In this document: positions 8,777-18,735 of the stretch, in pieces
Layout of the letters: every line of letters starts with the position of its first letter
Position numbering within the stretch: position 1 is the stretch's first letter
DNA from: Psilocybe azurescens
Lineage: Eukaryota; Basidiomycota; Agaricomycetes; Agaricales; Agrocybaceae
Length of the DNA stretch: 18,735 bases
Assembly: GCA_023853785.1 (NCBI GenBank)
Contig: JAJIRX010001009.1
Coordinates: 1-18,735, forward strand
Direction of reading: 5' to 3'
Translations under genes and position numbers: made by a program
Notes under the pieces: generated by a model
What the model saw: the letters and a program-made list of their open reading frames with translations, nothing else
Database searches by the model: none
Told to the model about the DNA's origin: nothing

Positions 8777-11700
8777 ATGGGTCATGAAAAGAAGACAGGA
8801 AAAGGTCGTCTCGACAAGTACTACAAGCTCGCAAAGTATGTCTCTGTTTGCTTTCTACAGTTCTACTTTCTGACCCGGCTTTCTAGAGAGCAAGGGTACC
8901 GAGCCCGTTCAGCTTTCAAACTTATCCAACTGAACAAGAAATATGCCATCCTTGAGGGAGCAAGATGTACTATAGATTTGTGTGCTGCTCCTGGTGGTTG
9001 GCTGCAAGTTGCAAGCAAATACATGCCTGCAAACAGTATTATTGTCGGTTCGTGCTTCTTTCTTCTTCCTCTTATTATATATATTCATCTCTTGCTCAGG
9101 TGTCGATTTGGTACCAATTAGACCTATCCCTCGTGTCGTGACATTCACCTCCGATATCACGACACCCCAATGTCGAAACCTTATCCGAGGCGAACTAAAA
9201 GACTGGAAAGCAGATGTTGTCCTGCACGATGGTGCACCAAACGTCGGAACGGCCTGGATCCAGGATGCTTACACTCAATCAGAGCTCGTGCTAATGAGCT
9301 TGAAACTTGCCGTCGAATTTTTGGCGAAAGGTGGAACCTTTGTTACCAAAGTCTTCCGAAGTGTGGATTACAACAATCTCATTTGGGTTTTCAATCAACT
9401 GTTTGGAAAAGTGGAAGCGACAAAACCTCCCTCCTCAAGGTGAGTTCTCTATTCAAATGCTGCTCATCTATACGAAGATACCAACCATACTCTTAGAAAT
9501 GTATCAGCTGAAATCTTCGTCGTCTGTCGTGATTTCCTTGCACCAAAACATATCGATCCAAAATTCCTAGACCCTAAGCATGTCTTCAAAGATCTTTCAT
9601 CTTCACTGATCTCTGGTGAAATTTCAGCCGGCAATGCTGAATCGAATGTCTTCCACCCCGAAAAAGAGGCGTCACCGTGACGGTTATGCTGATGGCGATT
9701 ATACCCTTTTCAAAGCTATCCCTGCTTCAACATTCGTTCTGGGGCTGACCCTATCGCCGCACTCGGCAGCGCAAATAGAATCACTTTCCTCACCGATGAG
9801 GAGAAAGAGTATGTTTTTAACTATCTTTCACTGTCGTTTCTTCTGACTGTTGGTTACATTTACCAGGTGGTCCGCACTTGACATCACAACAGGTGATATC
9901 AAAGCTAACTGCGATGATTTGAAGGTACTGGGTAAAGGAGATTTCAAAGCTTTGTTAAAATGGCGGCTGGCTCTTCGAGAAGAGGTTAGATTTATTATTT
10001 TTAACGATTTTCAATGCCACATTCTCATTCTGTCTCACATAGCTTGGTGTAGACAACAAGGCAAAGGATACAGAAGACGTGACTGAGCAAGTCGAAGTCG
10101 TGGAAGTTGTTGATGAAGAGCAACAAATTTCGGAAGAGGTCAGCTCTTACGAGATCTTAATTCATACCCTGTACTGACAATAAATTAGCTTGAAAGACTG
10201 AACTCTGAAGCTGCTGCTCGTGCCAAGAGGGAGAGACGGCGTGCCAATGAGATCAAAACCAGAACAATTCAACGTATGCAACTGCAAATGACAGCACCTC
10301 TGGACATTGGTCTCGAACAGCAGGATGCTACGTTGGGTATTGGTCAAGACGATATGTTCGACCTGGGGCACACAGAAGATTTGTCACGAGATCGCGAATT
10401 GACAACTTTTGCTATGGACGATCACGGCGATGCTATCATGGACACCAGTGACGAAGAGAACGACAACGACGAAGACGGCGAAGTTCTTGATTCGGAAGAG
10501 GAGAGAGAAAAGAAGGTGTTGGGATTGGAGGCCGAACTTGACGGTCTTTACGACGCATATCAAGGACGACTCCGAGAGCGCGATGCAAAATTCAAAGTCA
10601 AGGAGGCAAGGAGAAAGAACGCTGAACGGGAAGAGTGGAACGGTATCCAAGAACAAGTCAGCGACGCTGAAAACTCGGACCAGGAAGAGGAAGGTGGCTG
10701 GGACAAGATCCAAGCTGCTAAACTCGATGATGGCGGCAGTGATTCAGGTGACTCCTCCGACGAATCCGATGCAGAGGAGGTTCCTAAGGTTACCAATAGA
10801 ACCAAGCGCGGACGTTCAGATGCTGATATTGCTCCTAAAGAAAGCAAACGCCAGCGCCTTGTCTCTCAGCTCGAGTTTCCACAAGCGAAGGCAGCTACTG
10901 GTGCTGCCGCCCGTCTATGGTTCTCGCAGGATGTTTTTGCCGGAGTTGATGGGCTTGATAACCTTAATAACCTCAGTAATTCTGAAGATTCTGAACTTGA
11001 CGCCGATGAAGAGTCCAAAGATGAATCGTCGGAGAATGACGAGGTAAAATTTCTTTATCTTCACTTTGCGAACATCAGTATAACAGGTTTTTTAGGAACA
11101 AGCTCCTTCTAGTGACGACGACGACGATTTCGAGGTTGTTCCACAAGACAAAGAAGATGACACAGATCTCTGGGACGATGAGGGTGAAGACCAAGATCTG
11201 AAAGTCAAAGCCAGTTTACAAAGTGAATGCTCATTCCTCAAAGGTTTTCTCCTTGCTACATTTCTAATGTTCGTCCGCATAGAATACGGTTTGATGACGC
11301 CAGAAGCTGTCATGCTCGCACAACAACTGGTCAACCGCGAAAAACAAAAACCCAGCTCATTAACGACGGTTTCAATCGATACTCTCTCAACTCAAAGAGG
11401 GTCTTCCATCGTGGTTCCTCGACGACGAGGCCAAAAACTACAAGCTCAATATCCCAGTGACGAAGGAAGCCATGAGTGCCCTCCGAGCCAAGCAGCGAGC
11501 GTTGGACGCAAGGCCTATCAAGAAGGTGGCAGAAGCCAAAGCTCGTAAGAAGTTCAAGGCTGCCCAACGACTCGATAAAGCCATGAAGAAGGCTGAAGGT
11601 GTCAATGCTACCGCTGACATGTCAGAAAAGGAGAAGGCCCAACAAATTGACAAGCTGATGCGAAAAGGCGTCTCGGCAGCCAAGAAGGCTAAGAAAGAAA

Positions 11701-11908
11701 TTAAGGTCGTAGTGGCTAAAGGAGCGCATAAGGGTTTGAAGGGCAGACCAAAGGGTGTCAAGGGACGATATACCATGGTGGATTCCCGAATGAAGAAAGA
11801 GGTATGTTTCTTCCATTAGCTAAGACTTAAGTTTTGTTACTTACTGACACAACCTCAGGTGCGAGCCAAAAGCGCAAAGACAAGGCAACTCGTAAGAAGC
11901 GATCATAA
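8777..11908 (+). CDS. SPB1: rRNA 2'-O-methyltransferase Spb1 (FtsJ family)
   Basis: Spb1 is a nucleolar AdoMet-dependent methyltransferase that methylates the ribose of the A-loop guanosine in large-subunit rRNA (Gm2922 in yeast 25S) and is needed for 60S maturation. The N-terminal FtsJ domain (about 1-205) shows the AdoMet motif DLCAAPGGW (50-58), HDGAP (116-120) and the expected K-D-K-E tetrad (about K31, D117, K157, E192). A central domain with [20 protein letters not shown] precedes a long acidic/basic linker. The C-terminal Spb1 domain includes [33 protein letters not shown] and [20 protein letters not shown]. Ten exons are separated by introns 8836-8886, 9048-9099, 9440-9496, 9809-9866, 9985-10042, 10139-10188, 11044-11095, 11223-11282 and 11802-11858, giving about 879 residues (yeast about 841). 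The frame breaks at 9661-9665, 9737-9738, about 11340-11350, 11394-11396 and 11868-11871, each explained by lost homopolymer bases. Confidence 0.95.
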
Positions 11909-11973
11909 TTATGAGTATTACATATGTAGGGCATATGATTAGATTACCACGTTAATATGAGTAAAGATTATTT
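11909..11973. other. Convergent spacer SPB1 / SLS1
   Basis: Only 65 bases lie between the SPB1 stop codon and the stop codon of the minus-strand SLS1-like gene. The stretch is AT-rich and must hold the 3' ends of both transcripts, which therefore probably overlap. No separate terminator signal is recognisable. Confidence 0.6.
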
Positions 11974-14645
11974 TCATTTATCGAAAGGTCGGAATGGTGA
12001 ATATGCATTGAGTAAATGCTGTGGTGCCACTACTTTCGGACCGGGGACAGTCAATAGACCGCATATTCGAAGAAAGTCGTTCCATTCAGAATACGAGTGG
12101 TGATCCTCGCAAACCGCCTTCAAAAAATCTCAGCAAAGAAATGGAGAATCAAATATTTACAGTACGTCTTACTTTGCAGATTGTTGTACTTTTGCCAGTT
12201 TCATGATCAATAGAAGTCTCAAGGATAATAGTTCGTCCATTTTTTATGCCTTCCAACGTCACTTTCTTGAGGAGCGATGGACATAAGTATCATTGCAAAA
12301 ATAAAATTTAACACCGTCATGTGTAACCATGAGTGGGAAGCTGGTATCCGTTTCTGATTCTGATTCCCTAAAAGGCGTTTAACAGGGTATTATCATGGCA
12401 TGAAGCAAGCAACGTACTCTGATTGTGACGAGAATGCTACATTTTTCAGCTCTTCTGACCACGAAGAAATCGGAAGAGATTGAATACTTGAAGCAGTAAT
12501 TTTAACGTCGGCTGATCTATGAGGTAACGCTTAGTCGTTCACGTTCTCACCAATGTAAAGAGCATACTCACCCATCCGGAACGAAAAGATCAATGCTCGT
12601 TTCTATACCTTTCACAAACGAAGCGCGTTTCAAATCGACAGGAGAGTCTGGAGCGTCATCGGTCTCGTGTCCCGACTCAAGGGCGGGTAGTTCGAGAGTC
12701 AGTGTCGATATAAGGCCAGGAGAACTTGAACCGTGGACCGAATCGTCAGTCTGCACAGATTTTATAGTGCGATATACGAGTCTTCGGATATTCTGATCTT
12801 CATGGGTTGATAGTGATAACACCTGCGAGGGCACACTTTGTAAAGTTTCCAATTTAGTGACGAATACAACCTGGGAAAATTGTATGTCAGAAATACCTTG
12901 GCTGGAAGATTACTTGATCTTGTGAATGGCTTATCCAGCGGAGAACTGCATTTGCGTCGACTCGGCCTGTAAGAGGTGGGATGAGCGTTGCGCGTTGATT
13001 TGGTGGTGACAAGAAAAGTAAGTGTCCGAAACTGCAGAGAATGAGCGCCATTCAATGCCACCACTATAACGGTAATAGGTGATCTACTCACGAAACGGTG
13101 AAAACTGGAGGGGAGAACCATTCTCGATGCTTCCAATTTGACTTAGTAAATGAGATTTAATGTCAACTTCTGATCTGTTACCATTAGTGAGAAAGGGTGC
13201 TTATAATAATATATGGCTCGTACCCATTTGCCAACAACGCCATTCCATGATTGTCCGCTGGCTCTTTAAAAATGTTTCAGGCTTAACAGGCTGGGAAGTT
13301 TTCAACCATTCTCCAACACGGCGATAGCGAAAGATAGAAGGCGATGATTTTGGCCAAGGAAGAGGTTGTGGGGGTAAAAAGGGATAAAGGGAATATGAAC
13401 TAGGGCTTTTAGCGCTTGAATTTTCCGGGTTTTCTAGTTTATAGATCGCCCGCGTTGATGGATTCTGAACCTGCCATTGAGCTGTGTATGATGACTGTCT
13501 AGATCACTGAACTAACTTCACTGGTAATCACTTGAAGAATTAAACGCCTTGCAATGTCCCCGCTCGGGGTTGAGATCTAAGGAAGGATATGGATATCTGG
13601 GGAGACAAAAGATAAATTTATGGGTCATAGTCCATCTGAATTGAGGAAACCTTTGAACCGTAATTTGCCTTCACATGAGCGCCCGACAGACGGGAAATGC
13701 GGTCAGCAGGAATCGTGACATTCCCTTCAGCAGGTAGAGAGAAATCCTCTGTTTCAACGTCCTTGCAAACACGCCGTTAGAGGAAGTCGGGCGGATGATT
13801 TAATTATAGTCACTCTTTGAAACTCTCCAAGTATCCTTCAATTTGTTTCAAAGCACCTTTCAAGCCTGTAACTTTGAGCGATCTGGGATTTATGAAGGAC
13901 ATTTGGACATTATAACGCTTGGATAATTTGAGTAGTTCGGTGCCATCTACGAGTACATTGACATGATACCACAAGGCTAACAAGAGGAACAGACTGACCT
14001 TTTCCCACCAAAAGAAATGAATACCCAGGGTCCAAAGAAAAATCTATGTTACCAACAATGAGAAAGAAAGAAAACATGTGCAATGCATAGAGCCTCACGT
14101 TGTTCTGAGATTTCGGTCCAATCGACCTTGTCTTGCAACACCTGCTTAAGAGGCGTCCAGCCCCATTTTTCTTCCACAATGTATTCCGCAGTAGCCAGTT
14201 TGTATCCTTTGGACGGCGGGGAAGAATTGGTGGATTCCAGGTACTGTCGCAATTGCGGCCAAGTAAAAGCCTTCATCAAGGAGTCCAGGACTTTCTTATA
14301 TTCTATTTCATAGTCCAGAGATTTTGGATCAGCTATTTTTTCCGGCTTCAAGGCCTCTACATCTTTAGGAGTCAGAGGATTGTCACGAAGTCCCAAAAGA
14401 TGTTTTTTGACAAGATTTTCTGTAGGTTTGTACTCCGGTCGCTTGATTCTTTTAGATGCTTTGCGTGTCTGGGCCGCGGTCAATCCTAAAGCCTTAATGA
14501 CGCTAGGCTTGTTGTTTGAATTCGTGGCAGAGGGGGCAGAAGAAGTCGAAGGAGAGGAAACATGCAGGCATTTGTGTGAAAGCCAGTGTCTGCTCGAGAT
14601 AGCCAGAGAAGAATGAGGATGTGTTCGAAAAAGGACAACCGACAT
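11974..14645 (-). CDS. SLS1: SLS1-like mitochondrial protein
   Basis: Resembles fungal Sls1, a mitochondrial inner-membrane matrix-side protein that links mitochondrial transcription and translation in yeast. The N-terminus (MSVVLFRTHPHSSLAISSRHWLSH) is rich in Arg/Ser/His and lacks acidic residues, as expected of a mitochondrial presequence. Family landmarks follow: GYKLATAEYIVEEKWGW, FLLVGKDGTELLKLSKRY, NPRSLKVTGLKGALKQIEGY (KH-like), SLYPFLPPQPLPWP, FRYRRVGEWLK, QRATLIPPLTGRVDANAVLR, EDQNIRRLVYRTI, ETSIDLFVPDG and VKFYFCNDTYVHRS. I fit about 12 exons. The clearest introns are 14044-14098, 13947-13998, 13762-13813, 13597-13650, 13175-13223, 13032-13091, 12836-12896, 12517-12571, 12368-12417 and 12129-12172. 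The total is about 700 residues (yeast about 640). Lost bases are needed at 13816-13818, 13566-13569, 13223-13225, 13093-13095, 12271-12272 and 12122-12127. The segment 13440-13531 is ambiguous. About 140 bases separate this start from the next gene's stop. Confidence 0.82.
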
Positions 14646-14785
14646 GGTCACAGCCAACCTAACTCAAATTCACTTTCACACATACACTGCTTACGTACCA
14701 AATATATCCGCTAATATGTAGTCACGGCTTATGATTGGGTCGGCATCAGTGCGAACAGTGCAAGTCGCGACACTAGTGACTACAA

Positions 14786-17212
14786 TTATTTCTCGTTGCA
14801 TGAATTTACAGTTTCGACGAATGTTAATGGAACTGAAGCGTAAAACATATGCAAGTCATATTTTTCGTTGCTCAAGCTGGAATTGGTGTCGTCATCTTCG
14901 CCAACTAAACCAGACCATCCATTCTCTGTCAAGTACTCCATAAATTTTCTGTCTTCATCAGCAAGATCGACACCAGTCATGTCTGGGACAAAAAGTACGT
15001 CACAAGAATTCCACTCGTCCCACATATAGCTGCATAGAGAGCACTAAGCCGTTATTTTCAGATCAGATAATTAAGCACATACCTGCAATTATGAAGGTCC
15101 ATCTTTTGGCATTTTCGTGAGCCACTTTGATTACACGCGTATACATAGAAGCACATACTTTTGCCAAGATGTAATTGGATTGGGGTGAAAGCCTGAGTGC
15201 CAATGGCAGCACCAGCCTTACCAACGGCTGCTGATAATCCGTAGCATGTTCCTCTGGACAGTTTATTGAGCTTCCGGATCTCTCGCAGACTGTGACTTAT
15301 ACCTGATTGGGGTAGGGTAAGATCTGGCAACTGTTATTAGCCCATCACGGCGATTCCAAGCAGGGTATTATCTTACTCTGCACTGACAAGCCCAAGCATA
15401 TCTCCGGGCCCCTTTAAACTAGGTAAGTATAAATAAAAATTGACCGATGAAACTGCGTACCAGATTTCCAAATGATTGCATGAGGCCGTAGCTTGAAAAG
15501 GTCAGAATATATAAAGGTCGATGAGAGAAAATCGATTTACAATATGACGAAAAGTGGAATAATCTTCGTAATTTTGTCGTAGGCAAGTCCGATAATAAGA
15601 CCTGTATTGATTTGAATTAGGTCAATAGGAATGCTAGTGATGATTAAGGGGACTGAGATGAATACCGAAAATCAAGTAGCCACTGAATCCCAACATCATC
15701 TGCGACCCATTTCAAAAACCTTTTGAATATTGGAATTAATAAAACTCACTGTGTTTCGGCGTCCAAGCGGATTGCAAAGAAGCGCACCGACAAAAACACC
15801 TGGTAAAGCAATAGTACCGAGAAGAAGTTGCCATTCTGCTGTTCGCTTGATGTCCCCGTCATGGATAATGTTTGAAATAATAGTCCCAGAAAATACACCA
15901 TTCGGGAAAGTTATGAAATCGTATAAGAACCTATCAATGCAACATGTTCAAAAATGTCTCTTCCATTTTAATGAAAGATAATCGTACCATGCGCCACAAG
16001 TTCCAATAAGAGATTTCCAATAACGCCTGAACACAAGCCAATATGGTACGCGTCCTAAATTTCAGGAGAGTGAGCTTGAATGGACAGGGTCATGCCATAG
16101 GTGTTGTACTTTTGATGGCACCCTTTTGAAAAAGCGTCGAGCTTAACATTCGGATACGGAAGTAGAATACCGTTAAAGGTAATGCTATGCCGATCCCGAA
16201 ACAGACCCTCCACACGGTTTGCAGATGCTCTTCGCCAGCAGCCGACAAAACGATAAGAAATACGGAAACGGCGAGTGGCCCTCCAAACTGTACAAAAAAT
16301 TGTTCAATGTCTGATGGAATATGCATATCTCTGGACTTACGCTTAAAACGAAATTCGTGACCATGATGAACACTGTCAACGCGTCAGTGGGTTAATGCCA
16401 TGACCCTAGGAAAGTATGAACAAACCAGGCCCTCTATTATTTATCATTTTCTCGTTAGCTGCTTCTGAAGCACTGGTAGACGATGCTGGATATTCTCCCC
16501 ACACCCTAACAGTACATTTGTAAATTGTTAACTGTCTTTGTGACCAAATCTTACGATGCCTGTGATACCTCTTTGCGCTATTAGGGAAAATATCCGCCGT
16601 AAAATAAATTACTTACCTAGCAAAAGTTAGAAACCAGAATAATCCGACGACACTTCCGTTTGCTCCATGTGCGGCAGTTGCAAGAGATGCACCCAATACA
16701 ATTAGGGCCGTTGTAATTACAAGTGCAGCCTTTCTGCCAATTCTATCGCAAATGATGCCCACCACTATCTGACCAATTATGGCACCTTTCGTATGTTTAG
16801 TCAATTTAAAATGTTGAGGAAGAAAGAAAAAAAACACACCAACGAGGAGGGAATTGGAGACTCGCGTCGAAACGTCCGACCCATAGTCCTTAGGGTATAG
16901 TTTCTTGAAAATTACCTGATACAGTGTGAATACTACAAGGCGTCAACAAGACAGGATGTTACATTGGCCATGGTCATGAGATTGTTCTGATCTAAAAAAT
17001 ATCATTGAAAAGAGTGTGGTGGATGGCTCGAACGTCTTCCACTCACATCCATCGCTGATTAGCCCAAACGCCGCTGCCGCAATGGTGAAGTAGGGACTCA
17101 AGCGTTGTTTTCTAGACAGAGTCTTCTCCGCCCCACCGTACGGGACGGGTGGGATAACTGCCTCTTCAACATGTTTCTCGTTGGAGAAAGACTTCTCAGG
17201 AGTACTGTCCAT
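14786..17212 (-). CDS. GIT1: GIT1-type major facilitator transporter
   Basis: A plasma-membrane MFS transporter of the phosphate:H+ symporter branch. It is closest in my judgement to yeast Git1, which imports glycerophosphodiesters such as glycerophosphoinositol; a phosphate transporter is the main alternative. Eighteen exons give about 512 residues with roughly 12 membrane segments, the same size as Git1. Landmarks are SDGYQNNLMTMANVIFKKLY, GQIVVGIICDRIGRKAAL (MFS loop 2-3 motif), GVGGEYPASSTSASEAANE, FIMVTNFVLSFGGPLAVSVF, WRVCFGIG, TCGAWFLYDFITFPNGVFSG, GPGDMLGLVSAESYPTPIRG, GLSAAVGKAGAAIGTQAF and FFVPDMTGVDLADEDRKFMEYL. The 17 introns are 46-64 nt and their phases all agree once three corrections are made: two G lost at 16497-16500, one base at about 15159-15162 and one T at 14990-14994. 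Exons of 16, 20 and 21 nt occur. The promoter carries a Pho4-type site. Confidence 0.92.
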
Positions 17213-17263
17213 TGCGGGGCAGTTATTTCAAAGAATGCCAGGGACAGACCGTTCTAAGTACCC

Positions 17264-17271
17264 TTTTAATA
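17264..17271 (-). promoter_or_regulatory. TATA-like element of GIT1-like gene
   Basis: TATTAAAA on the minus strand, about 52-59 bases upstream of the ATG at 17212. Position and sequence are compatible with a TATA-type core promoter, but no experimental start site is visible from sequence. Confidence 0.35.
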
Positions 17272-17315
17272 CTTGACCAACTCCCCATATCGGACATGTA
17301 TCGTCAATGCAAACC

Positions 17316-17321
17316 CACGTG
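17316..17321 (-). promoter_or_regulatory. Pho4-type CACGTG site
   Basis: On the coding strand of the GIT1-like gene the site reads GCACGTGGG, the high-affinity flank context of yeast Pho4 sites. It lies 104-109 bases upstream of the ATG, an activator-like position. In yeast, GIT1 responds to phosphate limitation through Pho4. Control by a Pho4-like bHLH factor here is inference. Confidence 0.5.
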
Positions 17322-18127
17322 CGTCATAAACTTGACATTGTCATGTGTCCACGTCGAGGACCATTCAGCGAGGAGAGAGCTTCCAGTGGTGGCCAAAATA
17401 GATTTTCTTTACAGTTTTAGCCCAATCCGTGTACCATGCCCACATGAACTGTCGCATAAGAAACCTAAAAATACACGCGATAAGGTTGTAATGGGGTCGC
17501 GGATGTACACAGCAGCAGTTTCTCCAGACCCCTAAGCAGGACGAAGTATAAGTTTCATATTGATAGAAAATCAAGATGGCACAACACGCTTCGGATCATA
17601 GTTACAAGTTACTCGAGTCGAGGTGTGTTCGTTGGTTCGAGAGTCGAATTAACTCGTATGTGCCTGTTAGAAGCTTGATATGGAAAACAACGGTGGAACC
17701 GATACCCGCAGGAGCAAAATCAAAGACGTTAGAATTTACCAGAACGATGTATTTTATGTAGTGGTGATAGGAATAGTTGAAACTAGAACAGTGCGTTACG
17801 ACTTGAAGTTTGAACTGCAAGTTCGGGTTAAGGTATCAGGAACCAGCACCTTATGTAAGCAAGAATCAACACTATCCTTACCCGTTGTTCGGTTTGACTA
17901 CATGTTCGTTTTGACACCCTCCCCTGTTGATGGTCGGCTCGTACATCAGCTTAGTAATAGACATTTATAGGTTGCTATCAATGAATATAAATTTTAATTC
18001 AACAAAATGGAGTACATTAAAAGAAACCGAAGGATGAGGCAAAAGACCTCCATCAACAGCCATCAACCCCATCACAGACATCAAAAAGCGGCATGTCGGC
18101 GGTGCGTATCACGGGAATTCAACAAAA

Positions 18128-18248
18128 TCAAGACGCGGTCATGTCACGAGCAATCTGTTCACCTGTCACTGTTCCATACAACCCTCCTCCTGTTCTGGCC
18201 CCATAGCTACCCATATATGCCATCAGGTCCAAGCACATATCCATATCC
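18128..18248 (-). CDS. Possible last exon of a minus-strand gene
   Basis: A Gly-rich C-terminus can be read on the minus strand, ending TGEQIARDMTAS before a TGA at 18128-18130. Upstream, GYGYVLGPDGIYG lies in a neighbouring frame; two lost G residues at about 18205 would join them, matching the error type seen elsewhere. An acceptor-like TTGCTCAG ends at 18249. No upstream exon is visible in the AT-rich DNA beyond. I recognise no family; it may be a gene fragment or part of a repeat. Confidence 0.25.
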
Positions 18249-18735
18249 CTGAGCAACAATAAACTCAATCCAGTGATGCCACCTCACTTTAATGGTACAG
18301 TATACAGCAGAAATGGGTCTCCTTTATTTTAATCATCCTCATCATTATAACCACACTTATCATCTTCACAACCATCATTATACTTTATAAATTTGGTTCA
18401 TACTAGTATACTTTAAAAACATATATCCTAATACAGTCTTCTAAATCATAAATTTAAAGTCAATGAAAAGCCAATTCAATGGAAATTAATGCTTGTGGCA
18501 CATGTCTTGTTGCATATGGTGGAGTTCTATATTTTTAATGAAAATCATTAGTGAGCAATCATAAAACAAACAAAAATGATCAAAATGAACAATGGGTAAG
18601 GGATAGTACCTTCCACAACAACCATTTTAATGTATTTTTAGAACCATAGAAAGGTGTAGTATAGGCTAGAGAATAATTCTATAGGAAAAAAATCCTCAAA
18701 ACAAAGTGTAGGCCTTAAATTTTGACTGGAATTTT
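18249..18735. other. AT-rich right end
   Basis: Composition shifts to roughly two-thirds A+T, with short low-complexity stretches (ATCATCCTCATCATTATAAC at about 18331-18350). No open frame, terminal repeat or tRNA is seen. It could be a long AT-rich intergenic region or the edge of an old mobile element, but no element boundary lies inside the window. Confidence 0.4.

Larger units (their letters stand above)
17213..18127. other. Intergenic region upstream of GIT1-like gene
   Basis: Apart from the two promoter elements listed separately, I find no convincing gene. Several open frames of 60-107 codons exist on both strands (for example 17680-17970 plus), but none shows a recognisable motif, splice context or typical coding composition. 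The stretch 18000-18127 would be the 3' untranslated region of the possible gene ending at 18128. Confidence 0.5.

Noticed and set aside
12871..12896. A 26-nt intron in the SLS1-like gene
   Set aside because: Too short. The acceptor at 12836 gives a 61-nt intron and the frame needed for the conserved VPSQVLSLS segment.
12970..13031. A two-base shift within the exon before TLIPPLTGRVDA
   Set aside because: Reading the whole exon in the frame FGHLLFLSPPNQRATLIPP matches the family order; only one base is missing, in the exon before it.
16916..16962. Frame shift in the transporter after MTMAN
   Set aside because: A 47-nt GT-AG intron removes the odd segment and restores MANVIFKKLYP without any correction.
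17680..17970. A 96-codon open frame on the plus strand
   Set aside because: No motif, no splice context and no similarity I can recognise; typical of chance frames in this region.
1..18735. CRISPR arrays, insertion sequences, tRNA or rRNA genes, viral or toxin genes
   Set aside because: No spaced repeats, terminal repeats, cloverleaf or rRNA signatures, and no transposase, viral or toxin motifs were seen; the DNA is eukaryotic.

Overview
The window is nuclear DNA from a fungus, most likely an agaricomycete (mushroom-forming basidiomycete). The genes are dense and cut by many GT-AG introns of about 42-64 nt. The proteins read like agaricomycete versions of RAC1, SPB1, SLS1 and GIT1, alongside two basidiomycete-type proteins with no established function. 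I see no virus, toxin gene, CRISPR array, rRNA or tRNA.

Layout from left to right: a gene-poor left flank (1-374); a large single-pass membrane protein of unknown function (375-3611, minus); a Rac-type Rho GTPase (4363-5337, minus, 8 exons); a C2H2-like zinc-finger protein (5972-7844, minus); a small DUF423/TMEM256 membrane protein (7971-8475, minus, 4 exons); the ribosome-biogenesis methyltransferase SPB1 (8777-11908, plus, 10 exons); an SLS1-like mitochondrial protein (11974-14645, minus, about 12 exons), tail to tail with SPB1; a GIT1-type major facilitator transporter (14786-17212, minus, 18 exons); then a gene-poor right end that becomes AT-rich after about 18250 and may hold the 3' end of one more minus-strand gene.

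The genes do not form a pathway. They are mostly housekeeping genes: cell polarity (RAC1), large-subunit rRNA methylation (SPB1), mitochondrial gene expression (SLS1) and nutrient uptake (GIT1). Two promoters carry recognisable motifs. A Pho4-type site, GCACGTGGG on the coding strand, lies about 105 bp upstream of the GIT1-like ATG. Two ACGCGT boxes flank a CACGTG upstream of the zinc-finger gene.

The main caution is sequence quality. Six of the seven conserved genes need one- or two-base corrections, about 30 in all, to keep a single reading frame. Nearly all fall in short homopolymers, all can be explained by lost bases, and the frames on both sides carry conserved protein. This includes SPB1, which is essential in yeast. 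I read the breaks as uncorrected long-read errors, not as pseudogenes. RAC1 alone reads through cleanly. Gene coordinates below span these breaks.
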